From assembly GCA_051453625.1 (NCBI GenBank), contig JBOZIK010000001.1:162461132-162498365 (forward strand): 37,234 nt of DNA, in the 5' to 3' direction. The stretch is from Welwitschia mirabilis (taxonomy: Eukaryota; Gnetophyta; Gnetopsida; Welwitschiales). The position numbers were made by a program, and so were the translations under genes. Below, in pieces: positions 1 to 11,600 of the stretch; within the stretch, counting starts at the first letter, position 1, and each line of letters opens with the position of its first letter. The notes beneath the pieces are model-generated. The model did no database searches. It was not told where the DNA came from and saw nothing but the letters and a program-made list of their open reading frames with translations.

Positions 1-200
1 ACGTCCCAAGTTAAAAAGTCGGACGTCCCAGTATACATAAACTGATTACAGGGTCGGACGTCCCAAGACAGAAGGTCGGACGTCCCAGTACATTTCACCG
101 GGTGCAGGGTCGGACGTCCCAAGACTGAAACTCGGACGTCCCAGTATATTTTACCGGATACAGGATCGGACGTCCCAAGACTGGATTCCGGACGTCCCAG
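1..200. repeat. 56-bp tandem array with palindromic GGACGTCC core
   Basis: Eight copies of the core GGACGTCCC are visible; the first is cut by the window edge and the others start at 21, 56, 78, 112, 134, 168 and 190. Their spacing alternates 22 and 34-35 bases, so the real unit is about 56 bases with two cores. One core is followed by AAG plus a short variable stretch, the other by AGTATA. GGACGTCC is a perfect palindrome. The array is CpG-rich compared with most of the window. It ends near 200 and probably continues left of the window. It may be a minisatellite inside a retroelement untranslated region or LTR, or a satellite edge; its function is unknown. Confidence 0.93.
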
Positions 201-224
201 TATAATTTTCCTGGTTTTCTTGAG

Positions 225-302
225 CTTCCTTCGATAAGTTTTGCTTTTCAGATTTGAGCTATGCTTCCTTCGACAAGTTTTGCTTTTCAGGTTTGAGCTA
301 TT
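225..302. repeat. 39-bp direct duplication
   Basis: The segment beginning CTTCCTTCG at 225 recurs at 264 with only a few differences, including the following AAGTTTTGCTTTTCAG and TTTGAGCT. It lies directly after the GGACGTCC array, so the two repeats may belong to the same parent element. Confidence 0.85.
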
Positions 303-525
303 ACTTTTGTCCTGCGAATAATTTTGTTGATCTCATCATTGAAACATATTTGTTCTCAACAGTAACAACAAAAATATCAAAGCATAAAATAACAAAGAGT
401 GAAAAACAAAAAGAGCCCATTCATGGAAATACTCTCAAAGACAAAAAGAAACATCCACAAGAGAAGAAAGAGTTCTATTGCCAATTATGCAAATGAACTT
501 CCCATCTTACAATGTACAAGGATCC
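254..525 (+). pseudogene. possible retrotransposon gag remnant with broken zinc knuckle
   Basis: An open frame with no ATG start (it opens on TTG) runs for 80 codons to 496. Its C-terminal half is very lysine-rich (KSEKQKEP, KDKKKHPQEKKE) and then reads FYCQLCK, a stop, TSHLTMYKD. The spacing C-x2-C-x4-H-x4 matches the CCHC zinc knuckle of retrotransposon gag proteins, with the fourth position (expected Cys) read as Lys and one codon of the loop now a stop. A basic stretch before the knuckle is typical of gag nucleocapsids. No capsid motif is visible upstream because the frame runs into the 39-bp duplication. A chance match in AT-rich DNA is quite possible. Confidence 0.3.
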
Positions 526-2039
526 AATCCCTTTAAAAAGCATTTGGGTTTGAACCCAAACCCAAGTCTCACTTTATATTTTAATATTTAATTATAACAT
601 GCAAATAGGCTAAGAAGGGCTAACTTTCCTTTAAAACATTACAACATAAGAACTTTAAAATAAGACTTGGCTTCAAAACCTAATGCTTCTAACCATTTGG
701 CATTGCATTCGTTGAAGTGCAGTATGGAGTATGAGTTAATGTAAGTAACTATCAAGGTCAAACATGCATTGAGATGATTAATGCATGGTATAACCAAATC
801 CAGGAGTTATAAGAGAACAATCTAGAGGATACATGAGTGTAAGGTGAATTTGCAAATGTGAGTCTACGTATAGCCTAGCAAATCATGCTTTGTGAGGACC
901 TTTAGCAACTCAAATAAGGTATGTTGCCCAATGATGCAAACGATCTAAGTAATAAATTAAATATTGCTATAATGTGGGCAACTTGAGTAAGGCAAGATAG
1001 TGCGCATTTATTGTGTCATTCCCTTAAGGAGTCAAGGGTACCCAAGAGGCTTCTACATGAAGCCATAAACATTTACCAACAACATTGATTAACTACATGG
1101 CTAGACTATAATATTTAAGTTCAATATGCATGATTGACCCTATGGGAATAATATCTCTATTATAATAGTTCATGTTAGAAATATAAAAATATTAAGAAAT
1201 TTCAATAAGTCATTAAGGTGAAAGTAAGATTAAAAGATTAGTTAATTAGATTCAAAAACATCTAAGGATAAGTCACTTTCATAAATTTCAAAGGGGAACA
1301 GTCATAGACACACAAAAGTATTGGAGGAAATTATTGTTCTTTAACCCAAATGTTTCCAAGTTGGGAGCAATCAACGAAGCCCTATTCATTGGGTAAAATA
1401 CCTTATCAAAGCCTCAAGCTCTATAGCCATGATGTGTTATATCGATCCATCACCATAGATGACCTTTGGTTAGTCGGGAAGCTAAACTTATATAGCTTGG
1501 TTGTACAATTGGATGGCAATGTTACATAGGATAATAACTTTAAGTGGATTTTAGAAGAAGTTCAGTGCATTGCTAACTTATGATGATATGAAAGGACATT
1601 GTGTGTGTTTCCATATAATCTGGAATTTGAAGGGATAGGTCATGCCTTTTACACTACGGTAGTCACCTCCTACTCTACCAACGTTTTTAGTTGTTAAACT
1701 AATGAAGCTTAATTAAACTAATCCTTTGTGGATTTCTTTCTTTAATTGGAAATATCCTTAAAACACAATAGCTCAGTTTTAGATAAGACTAATAATCCTT
1801 TTTACCTGATGTATATAATAACAAAATCGATTCCTATCATGTCCTAGATGCCTTTCAATTCTTCATTTCGTTGCATAAGAACCTGGTAAAAGTTTAGTTC
1901 CCAAGGATATCATCCTTACTCAGGGCAGTTTACAAAGATATCATCCTTACTACTCTGGTTCGACCGAATACTTGAGCTATCATGGCTTTTAAGATTGTGA
2001 ATTGAGGCCATCTTCATCATATCTTTCCTTCAAATAATT
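526..2039. other. no recognisable feature; short 31-bp spaced repeat only
   Basis: I see no coding motif on either strand in this AT-rich stretch. The one local structure is GATATCATCCTTACT, present at 1906-1920 and again at 1937-1951, a 31-base step. It is likely old degraded retroelement sequence. Confidence 0.5.
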
Positions 2040-2294
2040 CCTAGAAAGAAAAGGTTATCTCGTATTTCATTCATTGAATTTCCAGTCAAGGATCTGCTAG
2101 AAGCGTGTTTTAGAACTCGTTATTCCAATCAGATTTTAACTACTACTCATTATGAGACAATTCTACTATGTTTAATATCTTAACGATGAATAAACTTCTA
2201 CAAAGTGCATATAGGCATAATAAGAGGACATCGACATTTAGTTTAAGAAGTTTTAACATTTTAACCTCTAATGACGGACAGGACGTTTTAGAAA

Positions 2295-2480
2295 TTGGAA
2301 CGCTTTATAACACGTTATAACAAAAGAAGGATTAATTTGTTGTTAATTTTTTATGTTCTTTTCATATATCTGAACACCGATAACGTTTTTAGCGAGTTTT
2401 CTCTGTTCTCAGAAGTAGCTAAGTCTCCTTTAATATCCTTAATGTACATGGGAGAAGTTTTTATTGCACTGTTTGCCTGA
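2295..2480 (+). CDS. unrecognised 61-codon hydrophobic frame
   Basis: The frame opens on TTG rather than ATG. The product would have a basic N-terminus (FITRYNKRRIN) followed by a hydrophobic run (LLLIFYVLFIYL) resembling a signal anchor, then a second apolar stretch near the C-terminus. I recognise no family. The only support is its location in the CpG-retaining segment; no plant gene structure is evident. Chance is the most likely explanation. Confidence 0.1.
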   Translation: MERFITRYNKRRINLLLIFYVLFIYLNTDNVFSEFSLFSEVAKSPLISLMYMGEVFIALFA

Positions 2481-2615
2481 ATCATAAGAATGATAATACA
2501 GCTAGTGCTTTAAAGAAAGCAGAGAAGTCCAACTGTATTTTTTTTTCATTTGTGGGATTTCTCGTTATCCGTTTAGAACGATAAGCTAAGTGAGCTAATC
2601 ATTGCAAGCAACAGA

Positions 2616-2993
2616 ATGTTAAAAGAAATCTACAGGTTTCTCCACTGTGAATGGCCCCACATGAATATCACCAAAACTTGTCAAAACAAAACCCATTTAT
2701 CGCAATTCCGCAATTACATAAGATACTATGAAGAGCTTCACTTCAATTTGTCAAAGCTTTGTCTAGGCACCGTAAAAAATTATTCCTCAGCAAAAAATAT
2801 TAGCCCTGCAGCTAGATTAGAAAACAATTATTCCCCCAACAATTCAAACCGGACAGAAAGTCTTTCAAAGAAGTTCAACTCCTTACCGGACCATTCCAGG
2901 CAATTAAAATGGGCTAATACCACAGTTGCCAGATGCCGCGGAGCTGCTGCAATTGTACCTCAAACCCCTTCAGTAACTGTCCTGGGCACTTAA
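2616..2993 (+). CDS. unrecognised 125-codon ORF, longest intact ATG frame
   Basis: This is the longest ATG-started frame in the window not made of Ns. The product is basic and rich in Asn, Ser and Arg, with no signal peptide, no membrane segment and no motif I recognise. The C-terminal third (about residues 95-125) is richer in Ala, Pro and Thr, and lies in the most GC-rich part of the CpG-retaining segment. It could be a fragment of a host gene, a short unannotated gene, or chance. No neighbouring exon, promoter or polyadenylation arrangement can be argued from the sequence, so I assign no function. Confidence 0.2.
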   Translation: MLKEIYRFLHCEWPHMNITKTCQNKTHLSQFRNYIRYYEELHFNLSKLCLGTVKNYSSAKNISPAARLENNYSPNNSNRTESLSKKFNSLPDHSRQLKWANTTVARCRGAAAIVPQTPSVTVLGT

Positions 2994-3352
2994 GTAGGGA
3001 CTTGATGATAGAACCGTTCAGAATTGTGGGTTTCTATTTTTTAAACTGCCATAAACATCATCACGTTGGATGGAAGAGAAAGGCACTACAAAGTACAGTA
3101 AAGAAATAGGATAACCTCGAATGAAACAGTAAAGCCTCTATGACATGGAAATCGCGAAAGCAATCTTGCCCAAGCCAAAATTGTCATAATAACTTAAACG
3201 GGTAACGGTTTATTATCTGTGGAAATAGGCGCTCTTATTGATAAAGAAGTTGTTTTCATTATTTTTATCTATACACACTATTCTAAATTTGTCTAAATTG
3301 GTATTATAATTTGCAAGTTGGTGTAAGATCAAGACATTATTGAAATTTTTGG

Positions 3353-3432
3353 GATCCTTTTTAGTTTTTAAGCTTCTTCTTTTTAACTGTGAGATCTTTT
3401 TAGGTTTCAAGCTTCTCCTTTTTCTCTTTGAG
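3353..3432. repeat. 40-bp tandem duplication, pyrimidine-rich
   Basis: GATCCTTTTTAG at 3353 and GATCTTTTTAGG at 3393 begin two imperfect copies, each continuing with TTTCAAGCTTCT-like sequence and a CTTTTT run. The duplication lies just left of the LINE fragment that starts near 3440 and may mark its insertion boundary. Confidence 0.7.
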
Positions 3433-3439
3433 ATTAGGT

Positions 3440-4650
3440 CGTTCTTCAAGTTCAGGAAAAGATGGAGGAATGGACAATAAGATCTCTTATTGGAACAACA
3501 AGCAAGTTTCTAGTTTGTAAGGCTATTTTAGCATCTACTTATGTTTATTATTCCTCTTGTTGGGCACCTTCTTAGTCTACCTAATAGAAACTAGAGCATT
3601 TATTTAGGAATTTCATGCGGTCGTCCAAAGATTCTCAAAAAGGGCTTCATCATCTAGCTTAGAATTTAACTACTTTACCTAAAAAGGGTAAAGTAGTTTA
3701 GGTTTTATGAATTCTTTTAAGCAAGGTCTTATCTCGGTGGTTAAGTAGATTTTTCAACATCTAGATTCTCAAGACACTATTGGGAAATTATTATAGCTTC
3801 ATCTTTAGGAAGCTTTTAAAAGGGCATTTACTTTATTGATTAAATTTTCTCTCAACTAAAAATTAATATTTTAGGAAGATATATCTTTTTTGCAGTATTT
3901 GGAGAGCTTGGAAAGTCTTACATCAATATATTAAATGGGAAAATAGTTTTATGCATTCAAATCTTCTTACTTACGTTTGACTTTGGTGGATGTAGTATTT
4001 GCCTGCACCGATTGCTTTCATGAATTATACGTTAACAATGCATTGGTTTCAAAAGAATGTTCTCTCTCTTCAATGCTTAAGGCTAGTAGGTCAATGTATT
4101 TCCTTAAAACAATTCTAGTTAAGTGATAGTCTATTAGCTTTCATTGCATAATGTAACAGACTTTAGCATAAGTAAGAAAATGAGTTTTTCTAGATGAATA
4201 TCTTTAGGAAAATTTGGAAACTTTAAGTCCTTTCAAATTTCAAGCATTTTTTTATAGCAGTGTCTTTATTAAGATTTACTTATTACTAATAGACTTTAGC
4301 ATATGATATGTATCTGGGTATTCTTAACCTGGTATACCCTCAATGTGATATACCTAAAAGTTTTTCTCATGTTTTTTGGCTATGCCCTTTTACTAAAAGC
4401 ACTTGGACTTGAACATTCAAAGTCCTATAAAATAATCAACTTTTAGAAAATATGGTATTCTTTGGCTTTTGGCCAAATACCAATACTCATCTCAAATTTC
4501 TTTAAAGAGTTATTTGTCCTATAATTCTATATCAAATTCAAAAACACACATGCAGTCTCATATTTCATAGAATAAAGTATTCACCTCCTCGTCATTTGAT
4601 TATTTAGGAGAAAACTAATATTTTGTGAAATGTTTCTTTTTATCTTTGAG
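3440..4650 (+). pseudogene. 5'-truncated L1-type LINE ORF2 fragment (RT end plus zf-RVT)
   Basis: This is the C-terminal part of a plant L1-type LINE protein (endonuclease-reverse transcriptase), broken by stops and frameshifts. In one frame from about 3456 it reads KMEEWTIRSLIGTTSKFLVC, then KAILASTYVYYSSCWAPS, matching the family's conserved stretch after the RT palm (W, loop, R-KVLL, YY-SCW-P). KLEHLFRNFMRSS and GLHHLA, then TTLPKKGKVV, correspond to the following FLW and LPKK-GGLG motifs. A shifted frame near 3890 gives CSIWRAWKVLHQYI and LWWM. Near 4320-4410 YPQCDIPKSFSHVFWLCPF is the zf-RVT zinc-binding motif (C-x2-C then H, C). Upstream RT and endonuclease domains are absent, as expected for 5'-truncated LINE copies. 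It is not functional. Confidence 0.88.
3668..3698. repeat. perfect 12-bp inverted repeat, 7-nt loop
   Basis: AACTACTTTACC at 3668-3679 is followed by a 7-base loop and its exact reverse complement at 3687-3698. It lies inside the LINE pseudogene over the codons for TTLPKKGKVV, where the family has a conserved PKK-GG segment. The hairpin is likely a mutational product and not a designed signal. Confidence 0.9.
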
Positions 4651-5736
4651 TTTGAGTAGAGAGGATGAAGCTTAAGGTTAGTTACCTTATGTAGGTCCTA
4701 AAGCATTGGTCACATAAGCATGAATGGTTATTGAGGTTCCTTTTGAAGTTCCTCTTCCTCGGGACACCTCTTGTTAAGTGGATTGCCCCAAAGACTCAAA
4801 GCATCGTTGGAGCTCTTCTGCAAAGAGAAAGCCTTAGAAAACTCACAAGGGAGGCTTAAACTTAGGCCATTCTTCTCCTTATCAACCTATAAATGATGGG
4901 ATAAGATAATCACTTAAGGGCCTCTGTGTTCCTTTATTAGGCCATGTTTCTTGTCTATACCTTAGTGCCTCTAGTCTTGTAGTCTTCTCCTCAACCTATA
5001 ACTAGGTAAAAATTGGTCTTTCTCTTGTAAGTGATTATATACCACTCTTTATTAGTAAATTACAACTATAACATTAAAATTGAAAATTTTCATATATTAT
5101 CTTTTCTTTGAATTTTGTTTAGTTATTTTTAGCTTCAGCTTAAGGTGATGGTGCCTTGTTTTTAGTTTCTTAACACATACTTATTACTTAAGACATGATG
5201 TCTTAATTTTAAACTCCCTTTTTTTTTGCATGATTATGGGAGAAATTAATCTTATACTAAACGTTCCAAAATCAAAATATTGAAAATAGAGGAAACTAAA
5301 CCTTAGGAAAAATTACAATATTCTTCGGATCCACATAAATCTAGAGTTCTAACAACACTAAGCATGATTTAATTAAAAAAAATAATTGGCCATAGAACAT
5401 TACCATGTTCATGCCTATGTAATAAGTTATGTAAAAATACAAAAGATATATTAATCTAGACTAGATGTAGACAAGGTTTATTACCCACATGAGGGGAACA
5501 ACAGAGTGATCAAGGGTAAAATCAAGGCATTCAAGCTATTGAAAAATTGGCTCTAGCCACTCAATAAGGTAATCATGATGTATTTCCATGAACTCAACTA
5601 TGTTAATAATGTGATTAGTGCATCTATGATGGAAGCACTGAGCTAAATGTTGGCTTGAAGCTAGAAGAGTGGGGTTGTGTGCATAACCTTCATGAACTAT
5701 CTCTAGACATTAGTTGAGCACAAGGCGAAAAAGCAT
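4651..5736. other. no gene; possible LINE 3' continuation, then nothing recognisable
   Basis: The first 250 bases may continue the LINE: a frame near 4735-4850 reads LVKWIAPKTQSIVGALLQRE, loosely like the tryptophan-led linker that precedes an RNase H domain in some plant LINEs, but I cannot confirm it. From about 4900 to 5736 I see only AT-rich sequence with no motif on either strand. Confidence 0.4.
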
Positions 5737-6300
5737 GATCATAAGTGGGACTAAGACGTATAGCTAAGATAGAATGCTTTAAGATCAGAGGTGTCTCCCT
5801 TAGCAACGACATGGCTAGGGTTGATCCCTTACTTTTGTAAAGAAGGTTAAATAAACTAAGGAAATGCATCTGACCCTCAAGATAAGCATTTAAGTCTAAA
5901 GGAATAAGTATTAATTTCATTCATCATTGTTTTATTATGGCCATTAGGCACACCACACCCAAATGCTCTAATTCTATGAAGAGAGAACATAACAAAATAG
6001 AGTAGAATAAATATGATCATGAGTAAGAGTGAAACTTCGGGCTGAGAGAGAATGCTTTAAGATTAGAGATGCCTTCCTCAAGGATGACATGGTTAGGGCT
6101 AATCCTTCAATTCTATGAAGAAGGCTGGACTAATAAATGAAATCCTTCCCACCCCCAAAGAAGGAATATAAGACTAAAGGAAGCTAAATTGACTACATTC
6201 ATCATTATTTTGTTATGGCTACTAGATGTGCCATACTCCCATGTTCTCAGTTTTCTAAGAGGGAACATAAGAAAACATAATAAAATGAACATGGCCATAA
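5737..6300. repeat. 278-bp tandem duplication
   Basis: Two diverged head-to-tail copies start at 5737 (GATCATAAGT) and 6015 (GATCATGAGT). Shared landmarks in the same order are AGAATGCTTTAAGAT, GACATGG-TAGGG, GAAGAAGG or AAAGAAGG, ATTCATCATT-TTTT-TTATGG and GAACATAA-AAAA. Divergence includes many substitutions and small indels, so the duplication is old. Short frames read from the complementary strand here have no coding support. Confidence 0.85.
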
Positions 6301-8616
6301 GCCCGTCCACCATAGCTCCTACCCTTCGTTAAAGGTAGAGGATAAGATTGATCTTATGTTGGAATAAGAGCTAAAGTGTAACAAGCTAAGTGATCATGTC
6401 AGTTAGCCATTTCAAGTTATATTTTCTCATATTTATTGAAAATATTTACATTCACGAGTTAATAAAAGGTATGCATTATATTATAAATAGTAAAATTTTG
6501 ATTTTTATTAATTTTATTAATCCTAAGCTTTAAATAATGAAGAGGAACTTCACTAACATTAAGGCAAAAAAATTTCTTAGGTCTACAAAGCTAAGCATGA
6601 GTGATAACAAAAAATAAATAAGGATTAATTTCTTAAAATATTCTTTTTAAAAGAGGAAAAAGAAAAAGAAAATTCATAGAGGCTTAGTAAAGTCAAAAAA
6701 TTAGAGATGATGCTCTCTCAGTCCTACAACACCATAGAAAGAACAACTCTTAAGAGTAAAATCATCATGCATTATTCACTATCTAATTAAAAGAGATTTG
6801 AAAAGGAAGGTAAAATTTAGAAAACTAAACTTTATGCTACATTCACCTCTTTTATAGGTTTTTGAAACTAGCTTTCTATTAATTCTCTACTAATTCGAAT
6901 ACCTAAAATTTATTTAGTTTCTTAATAGAGTGCACCTTAGGAAGGATTCCCTTATAGATCTTTGGAATCATCATATTGCTAAATAAGGTGTTCTTATTTC
7001 GCTTTTACACACTCCATCAATGATGGAAGAAAAAATAGTTTTTGAATTTTATGGTTTACTATCATCAGTCCTCTCTTAATAAGTTTGGTAGACACAATGC
7101 TAGGAAAGAAGTTTTAAAGTTTAACACCATTGCATCCTAGTTTAAAATAAAGTAAGTTTTTATTTTAAATTAATATAAATATGTACTTTATGTATGATAA
7201 AAAAAATGTATGCCAATGACTTAAAGTCGTTAAAGCATTTAAAGAACTCTTTGGCCAATAACCTATGTAAAGCCATCTTAATTCAATATTAGGATTAACT
7301 CTTTAAGAAAGCTCTGCTTCTAGCTATCCAGTTTTCATGCTTAAGTTGTTGAAAATAGTTACATTTTCTATTGTGAAATTCTATTTTAATAAATTTTAGT
7401 GCTTCCTCTTTTTTTATCATCATTATTATCATAGATGTGCACATTACATAAAGCTTGTGTGGTTTTCTTTAAAATAAAAAGTTTTACTATAGCATCAAAA
7501 TATTACTTAATGGAACTATAACTTTAATATTAATTAGGAACTCGTGAGTAGATTTGACAAAAGATATTTATATTAGAAGCATTCTTTAGCAAGGAGACAT
7601 TAAAGATTAATTCAAGATTGTTATATTAAGAGTAGTCTTCCTACATTTTCTAAAAATCCACTAGTGGTCTTATAGGAATAGCCTATGAAAGATTGAATTA
7701 GGATCTCATTTAATAACTAACAAACATTAACGAAAATTACCCCACCATGAACGTTAAAGTAAGTAAACAGTCCATTTAGGTACTAGTATTTTTCCATGTT
7801 AGAATCTCTTAAGCTAAGGATTTTAGAAATATGATGTAATTGACAACTCCCACTTCATGCAATGGACATGTTTTTCTCCTTTTTTCAACATTTTTTCCAC
7901 CATATTGAAATTACTAATTAATATACAAAGAACTAAAGGCAAATCATGTTACACTTAGTACCCAATATGGCTATGATCCTTAGCATTACATGTAGCATAA
8001 GTGTTTCAAAACCTAATATGTTGACCATGCAAATAAAATCTTATCTAAATGACATGACCAAAAGATTATGTATGAGAGTCTTATAAGTTAAAATGAGAGA
8101 GGAATACACGAGAAATACCTATCATCCTAACACTCACAAATGTGTTGAAATCACTTATAGATGTTAAAGAAAAATTATCCAAAGCGGTAGAGACAGAGAG
8201 GAATTAGTATGCTTGATCTAATGTAAAAAGATAATGTCAAACTTCTTGAATAGTAAATACTAATTGTTGATCTAAACTTTATAAAGATAATTATATCCCA
8301 AATATTTAATAAGATCTAATACATAAGAACATATAATCTAAATTCTTTGAGATCTAACATTAAAATGTTAGAAGAGTGTGAATTTGTTCTTTTTCTTCTT
8401 CTAATTTAATAACTTGGTATGCGATTACTTTTGCTTTAGAAGGGTTAATCTTGAATGGTTTCTAGGGTAGTCTTAAGGGATCTAAAAATTCATTTAGATT
8501 CTATATCTTAATAAAGATACTTTAGTGTAGAATATTTTGTGATCTCTAGTTCATATATCCCTCTACCAACCTTAAAAGGAATTAGATATTGAGTAAGTGA
8601 ATTATTCTTAGATATC
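6301..8616. other. AT-rich stretch without recognisable genes
   Basis: Both strands are dense with stops. The only coding-like hint is on the minus strand near 8400-8560, where a short frame reads PFKINPSKAKVIAYQ followed by a glutamate-rich run. I cannot tie it to a family. The segment is probably degraded retroelement sequence. Confidence 0.45.
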
Positions 8617-11600
8617 AAAAACTTTCATTCATTATTTTAAAATGGTTTTTATTGTCTATGCTATTGTGGAGTAGTCACTTCTTGGTACATGCTATAGCTT
8701 GATAAATAATATTTATGAAATACCTTAAGATTTATGTTTTGCTATAGAATGTACTTCATATAAGGGAGATATATGCCCTAACTATGAAGATAGAATGTCA
8801 TAGTTTCAAAATAAAAATTAGAGATGTTACTTACAATATAAGGAAATTTTTATAGTTATTCTTCTATAATTAGGGTTATTACTTATAATACAAGGTAATT
8901 TTTCTAGTTATTTTTCATAATAACTATAAGAAAGACCAAATGCTTACTTTTCTCTTATTAATTTAAATTGAATTAAATAATGAGATGATATTAAATAAAA
9001 TGTTTTTAAAAAAAGATAAAATAATAGATAAATGCATTTTCTCTTAAGAACTAGATGTATTTATTATCATAAGATAATCCCAAGCAATTTTAGTTAAAGA
9101 AAACTACAATGATAACTATCATCTTCTTCTTTGTATAATCAATTATTAAGTAATAAAGGTATAATAATCTAATAAAAATCATTTACTATAGGCCTTAAAG
9201 GTCATTAAACTGCATAAAAGAGCTATAATGTTAAGTAATGCATTCATGAGTTAGAGGTGTATTGTCAATCTGATGTGAAAAGTAGAAAGCATGATCAATA
9301 TCATGAAATCTAATACATCAATTATCTTAACCTAGATATCCCAACAAAGCATTAACATAATCAACATCTAATAGGAATAAATTAAATATCCAAGGTGCAA
9401 TATTACACTATAGTAAAAAAAAATGCATTAATAATGGAATTAAAAATTAAAAACATATAATTATAAATTAAATTTCATTAGCAAAAAATGCAAATATGCA
9501 GAAAATAACAATAAAGAAAAAAATTTTCCCTTAGGCTTTGTAAGGAAGTTTCTTCCTGAAATAATCACCTCCTCATGCTTAAGAAAGGAGGAAAAAAGAT
9601 TTGAAAGCTCATGAGGAAATATCATATTCATGGAAGGCATTAAATAATCACAGGGATAAGGGATTCGGAAAATTGATCAAAGGAAGGGAATGATAGAACA
9701 TCAAGTGAAACATGGAATATGAGATAAAGATTTATAACCCTTAGAATAAAGACTCCTTTATAGCAATAGGATTAGATTTTAAATCATAGTAATTCCTTTG
9801 GTATGTCAAATGTAGAGAAGAGTAAAATTCTTTTATGAAAAATTTATTATTCTTGTAGTTAATTTCCTTTCTAGAGTTATTTGTTAATCATAATTAATTA
9901 TTCAATTTATTACCTTCACTATGAAATTGGGATTCATAAGAATTCATAAAGATGGTGGTTTTAGTTTCTTAAATAGTAGCATAACTCTATTTAGGGGTTA
10001 GTCCTTTAGAAAAATATCAACCTTCACAATTTAACCTAAGACATAATCTTTAAAATATAGTTAATCATGAGAAACATTTGATAACAAATTAGATTAAGAG
10101 TTAGATAGGAAAAAGTGATTAAAAAAAGCAACATTTGTACCCTTTAAATATTTTTCCCCTAAAGTTCAAAAATAAAATTCAATAGTAACCACACACTTCA
10201 ACTTGTATTTTACTAGTCCCTTAGCAAATATGCAAAACCTTAAGTTCAAATGATAAATTTTCAATCTCAAATCTTTTTAAGTTAATACCACAAACTTTCA
10301 TTCATCCTTTTAAAATGGTTCTTCTTGTTATGTTACTATGGGATAGTCTCTTCTTGGTTCGTGCTATAGCTTGACAAATGATATTAAATAAATACCTTAA
10401 GATTTATGTTTTGCTATAGAATACACTTCACATAAGGGAGATATATGCCCTAACTATCAAGATAGATGGTAATAGTTTCAAAATAAAAATTGAGAATATT
10501 ATTTGAAGTATAATGTAATTTTTACAATCATTCTTCCATAATTAAGATTATTACTTACAGTATAAGGTAATTTTTCGAGTTATTTTTTCATAAGAACTAT
10601 AAGGAAGATCAAATGCGTAATTGTATATTAATCATTTAAATTGAATTAAATAATGAGATGACATTGAATATAATGATTTTAAAAAATAAGAGAAAACAAT
10701 AGATACATGCTTTTCCTCTTAAGCATCAGATGTAATTATTATCGTAAGATGATTCTAAGCAATTTTAATTAAATGAAACCATAATGATCACTATCATTTT
10801 ATTAATCCTAGTATAATCCATTCTTAAGTAATGATGGAATTATGATTTAATAACAAGCCATTTACTACAGGCTCTAAAAGTCATTAAATTGTACAAAAGA
10901 ACATGTAATGTTAAACAATACATTCATAAGTTAGAGGTGTATCATCAATCCGATGTAAAAAATAGAAAGCATGATCAGTATCATGAAATCTAATAGATCA
11001 ATCATCTTAAATAAAATATCCTAATAAAGCATTAACATAATCAACATCTAATAAGAATAACTTGAATACTTAAGGTGTGGTCTTGCATTGCAAGTAATAA
11101 AAAAATGCATTAATAATAGAAGCGAAAATGAAAACATATAATCATAAATTAAATGTCATTAATTAAAAAAAATGAAAATATGTAACAAATAACATTAACG
11201 TAAAAAAATTACCCTAAGGCTTGACAAGAAAGTTTCTTCATGCAATACTCACCTCCTCATGCTTAAGAAAGGAGAAAAAAGATTTAAACACTCATGATGA
11301 AATAAGATATCCATGGAAGACATCAAGTAATCAATGGGATAAGGGATTTGGAAAATGAATCATGGGAAGAAAATGACAGAAAATGGAGTTAAAGGTAGTA
11401 GAAGATAAAAATTTCTAACTCTTAGACTAATTCCTCTTCTTATAGCAATAATATTAGATTTTAAATCACTGTAATTCCTTTGATACATTAAATGTAGATA
11501 AGTTTAAAATTCCTTATTCATATATTTAATCAACTCTATTCTTCTAGTTAATTTCCTTTTTATAGTTTTTTGTAAATCATAATTAATTAGTCAATGATTT

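Larger units (their letters stand above)
2040..3240. other. CpG-retaining segment unlike its surroundings
   Basis: By eye this 1.2 kb keeps roughly 30 CpG dinucleotides (for example in GACGGACAGGACG near 2273, GCCGCGG near 2936 and ATCGCG near 3150), whereas kilobases to the right such as 5-6 kb hold only a handful. Base use is also less T-rich. In methylated plant DNA this suggests a younger, low-copy or less methylated sequence, possibly a relic of host intergenic or gene-flanking DNA. It ends close to the 5'-truncated LINE that begins near 3440. Confidence 0.5.

Noticed and set aside
1-200. CRISPR-like alternation of palindromic repeats and spacers
   Set aside because: The repeat core is only 9 bases, spacing alternates 22 and 34, and spacers are related to each other within each class. 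The context is plant retroelement DNA.
3213-3449. Minus-strand 78-codon basic frame
   Set aside because: Its lysine- and arginine-rich repeats are the complement of the 40-bp pyrimidine-rich tandem duplication, so it is a product of simple repeat sequence.
5690-6313. Two short minus-strand frames
   Set aside because: They sit in the 278-bp tandem duplication, differ between copies, and show no conserved protein.
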